64,000 bases of DNA from Lytechinus pictus (lineage: Eukaryota > Echinodermata > Echinoidea > Temnopleuroida > Toxopneustidae), in assembly GCF_037042905.1 (NCBI RefSeq), contig NC_087254.1, positions 19,524,603 through 19,588,602 on the forward strand. The letters run 5' to 3'. The translations under genes were made by a program, and so were the position numbers. Positions within the stretch are counted from its first letter, which is position 1. The number at the start of each line of letters is the position of its first letter. This document shows, piece after piece, positions 1 through 10,956 of the stretch. Under the pieces are notes generated by a model that saw only the letters and a list, made by a program, of their open reading frames with translations, was not told the DNA's origin and ran no database searches.

Positions 1-909
1 ACTTTGATGACTTGATAGGCCTATATCTAGAAATTGAATTTGGAAGGCTTAAGAATGATAGATTGGACCATTTAAATTGACAGGGTAATGTGCCATATAT
101 ATAGGATCAACTTTTTTAAAAAACATATTAATCAGTTGCCATGGCAACGGCGGAAGGAGGCATTTATGAAACTGGCAACAAGCGGATTCATGTTCAGCAC
201 CATCAAAATAGAGGAAATGACACAAAAAATCAGATTCTAAAGAAAAGTCTACTTGAAAAATTATGACAATTCCGTTTAGGCCCTATACTCTTACAATGAT
301 TATCATACACAATCAGGGTGAGCGGAGTTAGGGCAGGCTGCTATCTCAAGGTATGCCCTCGCTAATTCATTCACACAACAAATATTCATTCTGGAGAATT
401 TGTCATGACGACATATCAGGACCTCCCGCACCTGCGACTCTCACATTTTCATTCATCAGATAAGAATATAACATTTTCACTGTTTTTATGAGTTTTTAAA
501 GTGTTTGACAAAAACCTTAATTTGGTGCAGTTGCGGTGGAGTTGATCGAAGTTCAAACAGTTATCGGGTTACTTTACATTTAAAGCAGTATTTCACGATG
601 ATTTATTAAGGGATTGATTTTATTTTTCCACACTTTGTTTTTTCATGTAATGGTCTCCTCTTGGGTGCTTAATTATGCGAGTATAAACAATAAGGAATTT
701 GGGACGAATTTAAAATGATAATCATAATAAGCAGCGTGCGCATCGCACTTGTGAGGGTGAGCGAGAATTGGGCAGCGTACGGTACGTACACGTGCGTGTA
801 AACGTGTGTGCGTGCCCCCCCCCCCCCCCTTCTCCCTATAAAGATAAACACCAAAACTTTTTGGGTCCTCCCGAATGACACCAAAGGGACTATAAAGCTA
901 AAGATCATC

Positions 910-1150
910 GACATCCCATGGCGTAACTACGGGGGCGCACGGGGCACGTGCCCCCCCCCCCCCCCCCCCCCCATCGGCTGGCCACAAAAAAAAAACGGGG
1001 GAAAGGAGAAAAAGAAGGAGAAAGAAAGAGAAACGTAGTGGAAAACAAGAAATCATTGTACATTATTACAAAATATGTTATAACATATATATATTTATAT
1101 AAGAAATATTTTTTCATAACTTTATGAAACATAATTTGCTCAGGGCCTAT
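910..1150 (+). repeat. Dispersed repeat, inverted copy at 60.2 kb
   Basis: The segment runs from a GGCGTAACTACGGGGG-type end through a C tract, an A tract and a purine-rich GGAGAAAAAGAAGG-type stretch to CATAACTTTATGAAACATAA. The same order of blocks, reverse-complemented, is found at about 60191-60418. This identifies an interspersed family by internal comparison only; its class is unknown. Confidence 0.65.
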
Positions 1151-2864
1151 AAATGTGTTCATCGTTCCTGATGCTCACATTGTCTGTTTAACGAGCATTA
1201 ATTTTGGAGGGGCGCAGAGGGGCGGTATATGCACAGAGATACGATCTTACGCATACGAAGCGTGGTGCCAACACTTACAGAGCGCGCGAAGCGCGCTCCC
1301 TAGGGGGTGGGTGCACGGAGGGGGAGTTCCCTCCTGCGCAAAGCTTTCGACGCTTAATAAATTAAAATGAAGGAGCTGTCTCTCTTGTCTCTAGTACCCA
1401 TATCAGCTCCAATTCAATTGACTTTATTGTGTGATTTTGAACCTTAAGTGATTGTGAACCCACAAAAAAGGGATGAAATGGAGGAAATTGAATTACCCCG
1501 CGCGAAGTGCTGAAGCTAAAGCGTTTTATCAATTTTTTTGGACAAGAAAAGGGTCCCGATCGAGAAAAAGGTATTCTCTAAATTATATTAAATGCTTCCC
1601 TTGGGAAGATGACATTTGATTAGGCCTATACAAACAATTTGGCGACAGTGCATATAAATTTTAACTCGCAAAATTGAACAAGAGAGGAAGGGTATATCGC
1701 TGCCGGGAGGAAGATATTCCTCCCCTCGCAGAGCTATAATACTGAAATTTTAAAGGGTGGACGTTTCATCAAATGCAGATATCTCCAATACCCCATCGGC
1801 TCTAATTCAATTGATTTTTTTAAAGATTAATGAACTGCATTACAAAGAAAATAGTGCGCAATTAAAGTTGAAACTTCTGTGAATTATTTTTTAAAAAAAA
1901 ATTTAATTATGTAAAATTTCTTTAATTGACTTATCCTGAAGTGCTTCATTTTGAATGATTAACAAACTTAAGTGTCATTCAAAATTTCAAACTGAGGGCG
2001 TAAAACAAACAGGAGACAGGGGCGTATATCCCACCAGATTGGGGGGGGGGGGCAAAATCGGCTTCGATCACACAAAACAAACAAACTCACGCACACACAC
2101 ATAGGCATATATATATGACTCATGATAAAGAGACACATATCTCACCAACAAATTAATGCGAGCGCGAAGCACGAGCTGAAATTTTTTAGTATACTGACCA
2201 GAAAACAGGAAAAGGGTATACCTGTTTAGGACTGTTTGTAGATTTTAGCTCGCTCTCGGCACTTGCATTATCTGTGTAGTGAGATATCCTCCTCATGAGT
2301 ACTCATGATCATGAGGATCAGAAGCAGATCTAGAGGGGGGGTTGGGGGGTTGCAACCCCCCCCCCCCCCCAAAAAAAAAAAAAAAAAAAAAATCAGGGGA
2401 CCATTTTTTTAAATCTTATCTTTTTTTTTATGCAAGAAAACGCCATTTTCACACACAGATTTTCAAAAATTTTCCCTACTGTGGGAGGGGGGACACCCCC
2501 TCCCACACCCTCCCCCCTCGCTCGCTCCGCTCGCTTGGACTCGGTCGCTACGCTCCCTCGCATACCACCCCAACCCCCCCCCCTTTATAAAAAGCTGGAT
2601 CCGCCCCTGAGGATGATATACACAGATAATGCAAGTGCCGAGAGCGAGCTAAAATCTTTTATATTCTGACCCGAAAGCTTGATATTCTAAGCATTTTTGG
2701 TACCGATGATTAAGATGGGTATCTAAAAGAACAATAGAGCTGAAAATTTTGATATTTCGATCTGAAAAAATTGACAATATGATTTACGTTTTAAAAAAAG
2801 AACAAGATCAATAGGCCTATCAAATAAACGATTATTGCAAATCGAAGCGGGAGTTCTTTTGATA

Positions 2865-2964
2865 CAGGGGCCGTCTACAAAAACGTAAAAATGACCATAT
2901 GATTGTGATTTTTTGCATGGTCAGCCCCCCCCCCCCCACTTTAAAAACCGTTCCGCGGCCCCTG
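2865..2964. mobile_element. MITE, CAGGGGCCG family, copy 1
   Basis: A 100-bp element bounded by CAGGGGCCG and CGGCCCCTG. The right arm extends as CCGTTCCGCGGCCCCTG. Flanks TGATA and TGATG suggest a 5-bp target duplication with one mismatch. The interior (ATGACCATATGATTGTGATT followed by a C tract) matches the element at 26589-26704 in inverse orientation, so the two are one family. Confidence 0.7.
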
Positions 2965-3262
2965 TGATGTTTATAGAACTGAAAACAGATCATTCTATTT
3001 ACCCATTTAAGCATGAAAAGTATGGGTTTTTGCTAAAGAAATGATGCGAGCGCGAAGCGCGAGCTGAAAATTTTTATATTCCAATCTGAATTAAAAGCAG
3101 ACATTTTGAGCACGATCTTAAATAAAGATCGAGATGTGTATTTCAATCTCGCTTGCTGATTTCTTTGTAACATTACAATCTTATTTTATTTTGCACATCA
3201 GGAATTATTTGGGGGGGGGGGCAAAACGATTTGCCCCCCAATATTTTCATTGGCGGTGCGAT

Positions 3263-3321
3263 CGCCCCCCCCCCTGCGCCCCCCCCCCCTGCGCCCCCCC
3301 CCCCTGCGCCCCCCCCCCCTT
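3263..3321. repeat. C-tract minisatellite (TGCG + C9-11)
   Basis: Four consecutive runs of nine or more C are separated by TGCG, giving a repeat of about 14-15 bp. The complementary strand has four long G runs with 4-base spacers, a classic arrangement for a G-quadruplex, and the C strand could form an i-motif. Structure formation is inferred, not shown. Confidence 0.85.
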
Positions 3322-3568
3322 CCAGGATCGACGTCTCTGACAGGAGATGAATGTGCAGGGAAATGACTGAAGTTTCATAGAATTTGATAGAAATATTTTT
3401 TTTTTTTAATTTAATACGGCACGAATTTTGCACCTTCCTCATTTTAAATGAGAAATATGTTTGCCCTCAAATTATGGTTGTTTAGTCGGAGCTGAAAAGC
3501 GGGAGGAGTTGGCCTGTATGGGGTGACAGCATAAATTGATATAAAGATTTTACCCTCCCCGGGCCGAC

Positions 3569-3730
3569 GGGGGGGGGCGTTTCATGAAAGGACTTGTCAG
3601 ACATTTTATCCGACAAGTACCAGTTTATCCGACAGTTACCATAGGAACAGTGCCTCTCAGCCAATCAGAATCAAGGAAAGATGTCAGATCTGACAGCTTG
3701 TCGGATGAAAATATTGATGAAACGCTCCCC
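3569..3730. mobile_element. Short inverted-repeat element (MITE-like)
   Basis: The left end has GGGGGCGTTTCATGAAAGG and ATTTTATCCGACAAG; the right end has CTTGTCGGATGAAAATATTG followed by GATGAAACGCTCCCC. The ends are imperfect inverted repeats. No coding capacity is present. The superfamily cannot be assigned because a clean target duplication is not visible. Confidence 0.55.
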
Positions 3731-5318
3731 TGACCAGAACTTGGTGCGGAAATTTTGCTCGATCAATTTGAAAAAAAAAAAGATAACTTAATTTATACTT
3801 CGGCCTAACCTTATTCTAATTCCATGCCCTATATAATGTATACATTTAAACTTTAACTGGCAAGGAATACACTATTCCTATAGCTGAGATGGAAAACAGG
3901 GTAGGAGAAAGGGTGAGAAACAAACTAGGAGAACTGAAATGTATTGGCATTTAATCGCGCGAAGCGCGGAACTATATATAAATTTAGAGCGAGAGTGAAG
4001 TAGTTTCGTTAATAATAATTCATTTGAGAAAAAAATGAGAATAAAAGAAAACCCAACGAAGTTACCTTTTGTCCATTTCCTCTCTTCCCTTTTCCTTTTC
4101 TCTTTTTTCTTTTTGGGGACGTTTGGGGGGGGGGCGACCCGACCCGACCGCGGCCCCCGCCGCGCCCCGCCCGTTTGATAGTCAGGTATTATTACAGCTA
4201 ACATAAATTGGAAGTATCTTTTTGAATATGCAAAGTTATGCATTGAAATTGTCAAAAAACATTATTTCCATCAAACATCCATCTCGAGCTTTTTTTTGGA
4301 CATCACCTTTCTTCAAACCTTCTTGTAATATAGGTCTTGCATTATATTATTGCTCAAATTTTTTTAGGTAGGCCTACCGTATGTAGGCCCTACTTGTATT
4401 TCTCTCTTTGTTTTAAAGAATTTCAACTGCTTTTTGTGTTTTGTGTTGTTTTTACTTTCCAATTTATTTTCAATGAAAAAAATTAAGTAACCCAAATTAC
4501 GCAAACCAACATTGAAGTGAACACCCTATTTGCATTGAGGGTCGGTACAGTAGGCCTATGTATCTCTATGGGGTCGGTTGCACAATACAATGGGCGGAGC
4601 ATTAGCGAGCAGCATAGCAACACAACAGATTGTGTTTCTGGATATCGCGTCGTCGATATGAATGGACTAACCCCGGGCTTAACCTTGAAATATGATATTT
4701 TTTTCGATGGAATGATTTATGGTGAGTTAAATGTTTCATTTTGATGATGATAAGTAATCAAATTTTACATTTCTGTTTATTAAATTTGTAAATTTAATGG
4801 GATAATATTGATCTTGTGCCAGTGTGTCCAAAGATGATTAAGCGGGGAAGAGCGGTTGCTAGGGCATGACTAGTGCGGGCGTACCGGCTTCATGACTAGC
4901 AATCTGCTATGTGTTATTTGCTGCGCCATGTAAACGATCTACAACATGTCATGGATGGTACCCGGCCGGGAGTTCTGTGATAATTTAATATTGATATGAA
5001 ATTATGAATTATGTCTAGATCTATCAGTGTTTTGATCAAGAACTGCTGGTTTGATTGTGAGGGCAGGTGTTTGACTTTCGATTTTGTTTGCTCCGACTAT
5101 AACACAAGGCCTAAAAATAAAAATAAAAAATGATAAACTGCAATTTTGGTCACATTTGATTTTAAAATTTGGTTTGATGGAAACTTAACAGGTCTGATGC
5201 TAATGCTCTAACTGAACATAGCGATGTATTGAACAGAACACAAAGAAATGGCTGGCTCACTGAATTTTTCACTTGTCTTTTTGTCATACTAGTAGTACGG
5301 TAGGCCTAAAAAAGGTAC

Positions 5319-5536
5319 CCAGTTGTTGTGTGTCCGGACAGGTTGTGTGTCCGGACGATCAGTTTTAGAAAGTCATTTGGAAAAATTTACAAGCAAAGTT
5401 TCATAAAATGTTAAGTACGAAATGTTAGGTAATATTATAGAGAACAAAACAGAAGATGATTACAACTATTGAATTCGTATTTTTAGTGTAATCCAAAGAC
5501 AAAAAAGAAGGCTTCAAAAATATTAAGTGTCCTTCT
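5319..5536. mobile_element. Small CCGG-terminal element, copy A (right end lost)
   Basis: It starts with GTTGTGTGTCCGGACAGG, repeats GTGTCCGGAC once, and runs to GAAGGCTTCAAAAATATTAA. A second copy occupies 7446-7635 and 10327-10366, split by a large insertion. In copy B the right end reads AAGTGTCCGGACACCC, an inverted match to the left end; in copy A that end is replaced directly by transposase sequence. Confidence 0.6.
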
Positions 5537-6227
5537 TCCTCCTCACACAAGCCACATTCTCCAGCCTCTCGACGTCGGCTGCTTCGGCCCGATGAAGGCA
5601 CATTTCAACAGGCAGTGCACAGATTTCCTCTCCAAGCATCCTGGAAGGTCAATCTCTAGATTTGACATGACAAGCCTCATCAGTCACGCATACCTACAGG
5701 CGATGAGAGAGGAGAACCTCAAGGCAGCATTTAGGAAGTCTGGAATCTGCCCATTTGACCCCGAAGCAGTTGAGATTGAGAGGACGACGAGACCAAGTAC
5801 CGTCACCAATGCCGACACCCCTCATCCGGTTCATCCCCCATCAACTAGCTCCGTGGAGGCATTGTTAGCAACCAAGAAGCCTTCACCACCAACAAAGAAT
5901 AGTCAGAGGAAAAGGCGGGCTCCACCAGTCTACGAAGCAGGAGGGGTAGCCATCACGGAAAACGGAATCTTCCTGAAGATCTACCGTTCTTCTACCACCG
6001 AGCAGACGACCCAGACTCTTATTGCTGACGATAGATCAGATGACGAACGTTGTTGCCAGTGCCATTTGGACGAACCACCAGCAGCCTCTGACACGGGCAC
6101 TGTCATTAACTGGGCGGAATGTGACTCCTGCAAACACTGGGTCCATCTTGGTTGCGCCGGTCAAGTTCAAGTCCAAGTTGGCGACGACGATTTTTTCAGG
6201 TGCCCTTGCTGTGAGACGGAACAGTGA
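5537..6227 (+). pseudogene. Pogo/DDE_1-type transposase C-terminal remnant with PHD finger
   Basis: The frame opens upstream of its first ATG (5592) with LPPHTSHILQPLDVG, the conserved block near the end of pogo/Tigger-type DDE transposase cores, followed by FGPMKAHFN and AFRKSGICPFDPEAV, which are also typical of this family. A linker with a basic KRKRRAPP-like stretch follows. The C-terminus has Cys-x2-Cys, then WAECDSCKHWVHLGC, then Cys-x2-Cys, matching a C4HC3 PHD finger, a common tail on invertebrate transposases of this type. The N-terminal DNA-binding region and the first catalytic aspartates are absent, since upstream sequence is another repeat. It is therefore a broken transposon rather than a host gene, although the remaining 211+ codons are intact, so recent decay or a spliced domesticated exon cannot be ruled out. 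Confidence 0.75.
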
Positions 6228-7440
6228 ATATATGTTAATTTGTATATATATAAATATATGAATAAGTAATTATGTGAATATGTAACTATGTAAATATATG
6301 AATATGTAAATATATGAATATGTAAATGTATATATATGTATATATGTGAATATGTAAATATGTGAATATATAAATATGTAAACAATTTTTATTTCTGAAA
6401 AATATGACATTTATGAATAGAAAATGAATATGAAAACAAGATATTAAGTTGAACATACAAATCATAACTCAGTGTCTTTTCTTTATTTTCTTTTTGCTGT
6501 GTTCATGTGGCGATGAATTAAGTGTGCTGATGAAAGAACAGAAAATGATCATTTCCCCAATAGACAAAAAATAAAGAATGATGTGTGTGTGGCCGGGGGG
6601 GGGGGTCTAATAATTTTGCCCCGAAAGATGGTAACAATTAATAAATGATGTGAATTTTTGTGAGAAATGTTGATAGTTGATAGATTCTGGAGTTATATAT
6701 ACAATGGAAATCGTGGTTATGATGATGAAAATATATGATAAATGTGGTGATGATTGAGAAGTAGCGGCGATGATTTTGGGGGCAAGCCTTTTGTGAAAAA
6801 TAGCTTCTTAGAAGCAAGCAAACAAAATATCAAAATAATGAAATTTTTATGGTGAAATTGAATATGATGGTGAAAGTGAGTAATTTTTTGGCATAATTTT
6901 GAGAAAAAAAATGTCTTAAATTTTAACATCAATAATTGGCCCCCGCCCTATACCTCCCATTCATGCAAGAATTCCTTAAATTTTCAGCAACAAGCAATGT
7001 ATAACGAGTATTGTAAAGACGAACATTGATGTGTATATAGATTGGGAAAATCCATGATATTGCACAAGCCTATTCTCAACGTCGAAAAAATCAGTAAAAA
7101 ATAATATTATTACCAATTTCAAAGTATTTACTCAAATGGCTGGTAAGTGTTTGACAATACGAGGTGGTTTTCGAACGTTTTGACACTCGTTGTCGACCAC
7201 AAGAGGGCAGCAAACTTACTGCGCAAAATTAGGTCACACATGTGAGCGGACGACGGAGTCGGTAAGCGTTGCAAATTTATCGAAATTACATTGATTTTAA
7301 TCTGAAATTTGAATTCTAGCCCATTGAATGTGATTATATAGGACATTCTCGTTCTTTTGAGGTATGGGACGTTATGTGTAATAATCTAGATGTCCCAGAA
7401 TCGTTAAGAAAACTAAAATGTGCGCAAAATATGGTCACCC
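6228..7440. other. AT-rich non-coding stretch
   Basis: Positions 6228-6390 are a degenerate ATATGTAA/ATATGAAT tandem repeat directly after the transposase stop codon. The remainder is AT-rich with a G tract near 6597. I see no gene, splice-bounded frame or clear element ends. Confidence 0.6.
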
Positions 7441-7445
7441 CATCA

Positions 7446-7635
7446 TACCCAGTTGTTGTGTGTCCGGACAGGTTGTGTGTCCGGACGATCAATTTTAGAA
7501 AGTCATTTGGAAAAAATTACAAGCGAAGTTACATCAATTTTTAGTACAAAATGTTAGAAAATATTATAGAGAACAAAATAGAGGATGATTACAACTATTG
7601 AATTCATATTTTTAGTGTAATCTTAAGACAAAACT
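7446..7635. mobile_element. Small CCGG-terminal element, copy B, left part
   Basis: This matches copy A at 5319 nearly base for base: GTTGTGTGTCCGGACAGG at the start, then TTTTAGAAAGTCATTTGG, GATTACAACTATTGAATTC and TTTTTAGTGTAATC. It is interrupted after AAGACAAAA. The missing right end resumes at about 10327 with AGAAGGCTTCAAAAATATAA and ends in AAGTGTCCGGACACCC, so the copy was whole before the intervening element landed. Confidence 0.75.
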
Positions 7636-7675
7636 AGATTTTAATTCGTCATGCGGACGAATTAGGTGGTCTGTC

Positions 7676-8381
7676 GTATAGATAGATAAACAGGAAAAAA
7701 ATATTTAAACAGATATTAGATTGAAAAATAGATAGACAAACAGATTTACATAATCAAACAGATACATACAAGAAAGATAATTATATTAGATGGATGGAGT
7801 GATGGATGGAGAGATAAATTATAGGTGGTTATATTAATAAAACATAGACATATATAGATAGATATAGAGAGACAGACATATAGATAGAGAGACAGACATA
7901 TAGATAGATAGAGAGACAGACTTATAGATAGAGAGATAGATTGATAGATATATAGATATATAGATAGATAGAGAGATGATTGGTGGTTATATTAATAAAA
8001 CATATATAAACATATAGATAGAAAGAGAGACAGACAGATAGATAGATAGACAGATAGATAGACAGACATATATATAGATAGAGAGACAGACATATCATGA
8101 AGCTATTACGAGCTATCTCGTAATAGCTTCATGCTGCGTGGTCCTATCGCGTTATGTAAGCGGGCTCTAACTTTCGCCTGGCGGCTCGCCAATTGATGTT
8201 AGATATCGTTCCTTCGCCCGAAGGAAGCGATAACAAAGGATTAAGAGAGAAATTGGAAGATGGTTCTCCTTCTCGTGATAGCTTCATGGATAGATAGACA
8301 GACATATAGATAGACAAACATATAGATAGACAGAGAGACAGAAATATAGATAGATAGAGAGACAGACATATATATAGATAT

Positions 8382-8426
<45 letters not shown>

Positions 8427-8880
8427 CATATAGATAGATACAGAGACAGACATATAGATTGATAGAGATCGAGACAGAGATAGATAGAGAGACAGACATA
8501 TAGATGAATAGAGAGACAGACATATAGATAGATAGATAGATAGATAGACAGATAGATAGATAGATAGATAGAGAGACAGACAGACAGATAGATAGATAGA
8601 TATATAGATAGATAGATAGAGACAGGCAGATGGATGGATAGATAGATAGACATATCTAAACAGATAGATACATATATATTAGACAGAGAGAGAGAGAGAG
8701 AGATAAACAGACAGATAGATATACAATGTAGGTAGATAGACAGACAGACATATGGATAGATAGAGAGAGAGGGACGTATTCAAACAGAAAGATATATATT
8801 AGACAGAGAGATAGATATGTCATGTACTAGATAGACAGACAGATAAATAGATATGATATAAAAAAGTAATTATAATCTGT
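7676..8880. repeat. GATA/GACA compound microsatellite
   Basis: About 1.2 kb of GATA, GACA and GAGA tetranucleotide repeats in mixed order, interrupted by a 193-bp unique island at 8096-8288. Long tyrosine/serine/leucine-rich frames on the minus strand in this stretch are translation of the repeat and are not genes. Confidence 0.95.
8096..8288. mobile_element. Hairpin-ended 193-bp island inside the microsatellite
   Basis: The island starts with a palindrome, CATGAAGCTATTACGAG, a 4-bp loop CTAT, and its exact complement (8096-8133). It ends with CTCGTGATAGCTTCATG (8272-8288), the same arm with one mismatch, so the outer ends form terminal inverted repeats. A second hairpin lies at 8204-8232 (TATCGTTCCTTCG arm, 2-bp loop, one bulged G). 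Base composition differs sharply from the surrounding GATA repeat. It looks like a small foldback element; no known family is recognised. Confidence 0.6.
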
Positions 8881-8971
8881 TTTATTTTGCAATATTTTAG
8901 CTATTATTTGTTAGAATTCTTATAATTGATCGTGGGCAAGATAGCTAAAAAAAAAAAAAAAAAAAAAAAAT

Positions 8972-9057
8972 CATGTTCACCCGCGGACTCGAACCCCTGC
9001 CTGCATGATGGAATGAGAAGTAAGTCTGACGCCTAACCGATTGAGCTAGAATATTTC
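8972..9057 (-). repeat. tRNA-like sequence (SINE head or tRNA pseudogene)
   Basis: The minus strand reads TAGCTCAATCGGTTAGGCG, an A-box-like D arm, and 40 bases on GGTTCGAGTCC, a good B box. A run of about 24 T on that strand follows, which would stop RNA polymerase III. The T stem and acceptor stem pair imperfectly, so it is not an intact tRNA gene. Confidence 0.5.
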
Positions 9058-9957
9058 CCATAGACTTAACACGTAAGCAAAACACCAGAATCTCAAATCC
9101 AATCTTGCAAGTAAATTACGGGCATGATCCCGACATCTGATCGAAAAATGAAGGAAACGCAACCGAAAGCTTAGAATCTCAGCTACAACATACTAAAAGC
9201 TCAGGGATAACTAGCAACAAAAATTGGAGATATGGCTTACGAAATAGAAGAATGTAGAATCTAGTTTTGAGAAAAAGTCATGTCCCATAGAGATTACACG
9301 CAAAATGAGTAAAAATGACATGCCATTATTATTTGCAATTTTTGAGGATGATTTGTCTATCAAAATGAAAAATAAAGGCAATAACTCAGAAAGAGTAAGA
9401 ACTAAGCTACAACATATCAAAAATTGGGTGAAAATTGACCAATATTCACGGAGTTAGAGCAAGATTTGCATAATTATAATGACGTCATAATAGGCAAAAT
9501 GGATTTTTTGAATTCCGACGCCATTTTGATGACGTCATAATATAATTGAGGGTCAAATGAGACATGAAATTATATCTCTAGTTCATACTCTATCAAAATA
9601 TGAAAAAAAAATTGGGGGTCCCCATGCGTTCTGAAGAGCTACAGCGGATTTTCTATAGGCATGTTTTTGCCCATATATGGCCTATAGTGAGAGCTCGCGC
9701 GCACACGTGCTGCAAACTTTAACGGGTGTTAATTTCCTTATTAATGGTCGTAGAAGGTTGATCAAGGTATCAAATTGCTCAAAATTATATGATCAATGCA
9801 ATGAAATAAAAAAAACGGTGTTTCTGAGTTGCATTGAGGCGTTACGCGCGGAAACGCGCGCGCATACGTTTGCGCGCGCAATTTTTTGAAATGCTTAAAA
9901 TGACCTGAAACGTACTCTGTTTTGGTCAAAAAGTGATTTTGAGCATTTTAAAATTTT

Positions 9958-9979
9958 GACGCGCGCGTACGCGCGCGTC
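9958..9979. repeat. Alternating purine-pyrimidine palindrome
   Basis: A perfect 22-bp palindrome: each half is GACGCGCGCGT and its complement. The GC/GT alternation favours Z-DNA or cruciform extrusion. A related CG-rich run lies at 9846-9885. Both lie in the Helentron-like element. Confidence 0.85.
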
Positions 9980-10326
9980 GTGACCTTCAGGTGACCTTTG
10001 ATGACGTGACCTGATGACCCCTGATCTGAAGTTTATGTCATGTAAATTTGATTTATTTTTGATAATTGATAATGGAGATATGATTGATAATGTGATTTTA
10101 CAAAATGGCGTCTAGATGACGTCATGATGACGTCATGACATTAAGATTCTTGCAGAATTGAGGTCTTAATGATGTTGATATGTGGTGATATTTTGATGAT
10201 TATTGAATATGAACTTTCTGAGATTTGCTGTCCACAAGAAATGGAGGAAATAAAAATAAGAAATAAATAATAAAGAAAGAAAATTCGGACAAACATAAGA
10301 GGTGATCTGTCATAGACAGACCACCT

Positions 10327-10366
10327 AAAAAGAAGGCTTCAAAAATATAAAGTGTCCGGACACCCG
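10327..10366. mobile_element. Small CCGG-terminal element, copy B, right part
   Basis: This resumes the sequence broken at 7635, beginning AGAAGGCTTC and ending AAGTGTCCGGACACCC. Comparison with copy A shows the join without the insertion. Confidence 0.7.
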
Positions 10367-10956
10367 ACCCCCCATCCTACTACTACTGTAGATAGAGATC
10401 GATACATGTATCTACATGATCTAACTTTACATCAGACATTGTTAATGCACGATTCTAGTAAAGAAGATACGCGACAACCAATGCATACATAGAAAGATGT
10501 TCATTAAAAATCTGACTCAAATTGGTGGGAAAATGATGAATTTCTGGCATTTCATGTGACGTCCTCAAAATGCACTCTCCATTCTTATCAAAATCCCCGA
10601 ATAGTGTGTAAGGTGAAGGGGTGCGCAGACATGGGGCTCCATTATTTTGTTCAATCTGAAAATGACAGGGTTTTTTTATTTTTTCTTTTAAATTTTTATG
10701 AGATTTTTGGCACACTTATTTATAAAAGTAGAAGGAGCATTTTTCAACATAAATTTTGTGTGAAATAAAAACAATTCATGTTAAATCGTAAGTTAAATAA
10801 TTTAGGTGCACAGACATGCCCCCCCCCCCCCTTCATATCATGAAAAGATTTAGAATGCTCACAAGTTCCTTTACACCACTTTTACATCATTTCTCTATTG
10901 ACCTATTTCTTTCTTTTTTTTTAATCTGTAGATCTCAACAACTCTCGGGTTTGAAG

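Larger units (their letters stand above)
1..5318. other. Gene-free stretch with repeat fragments
   Basis: No convincing gene is visible. The stretch holds poly-C/poly-G tracts (near 818, 950, 2040, 2355, 2925, 3215 and 3265-3320), several copies of the GCGAGCGCGAAGCGCG-type dispersed repeat (near 1500, 2160, 2640, 3045 and 3955), a repeat at 910-1150 that recurs inverted near 60.2 kb, and small inverted-repeat elements at 2865-2964 and 3569-3730. Open frames here are short and composed of repeat sequence. Confidence 0.6.
7636..10328 (-). mobile_element. Helentron-like non-autonomous element with GATA/GACA core
   Basis: The insertion splits copy B of the CCGG-terminal element, so both ends are defined to within an A tract. 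It carries a 14-bp inverted repeat TTAGGTGGTCTGTC (7662-7675) and its complement (10315-10328). Outside the left repeat lies a hairpin, AATTCGTC-ATGCG-GACGAATT, followed outward by CTAG. Subterminal inverted repeats, a hairpin outside one of them, an internal microsatellite and insertion in a T-rich site (T on the minus strand) are the known hallmarks of Helentron/HINE (Helitron2-group) elements. By that model the hairpin marks the 3' end, so the element is on the minus strand. No Rep/helicase frame is present. A foldback DNA transposon is the alternative. Confidence 0.6.

Noticed and set aside
141-266. A 41-codon frame with a good start context (GCCATGG)
   Set aside because: It ends in a stop without a usable donor before it, has no recognisable family, and no partner exon is visible; could be a small peptide but cannot be supported.
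4517-4744. A 75-codon frame followed by a GTGAGT donor-like site
   Set aside because: A first exon starting at the internal Met is possible, but no acceptor exon continues it and the sequence resembles no family.
8144-8653. Long Tyr/Ser/Leu-rich frames on the minus strand
   Set aside because: Pure translation of GATA/GACA microsatellite.
8972-9057. Functional tRNA gene on the minus strand
   Set aside because: A and B boxes are good but stems pair poorly, so it is listed only as a tRNA-like repeat.
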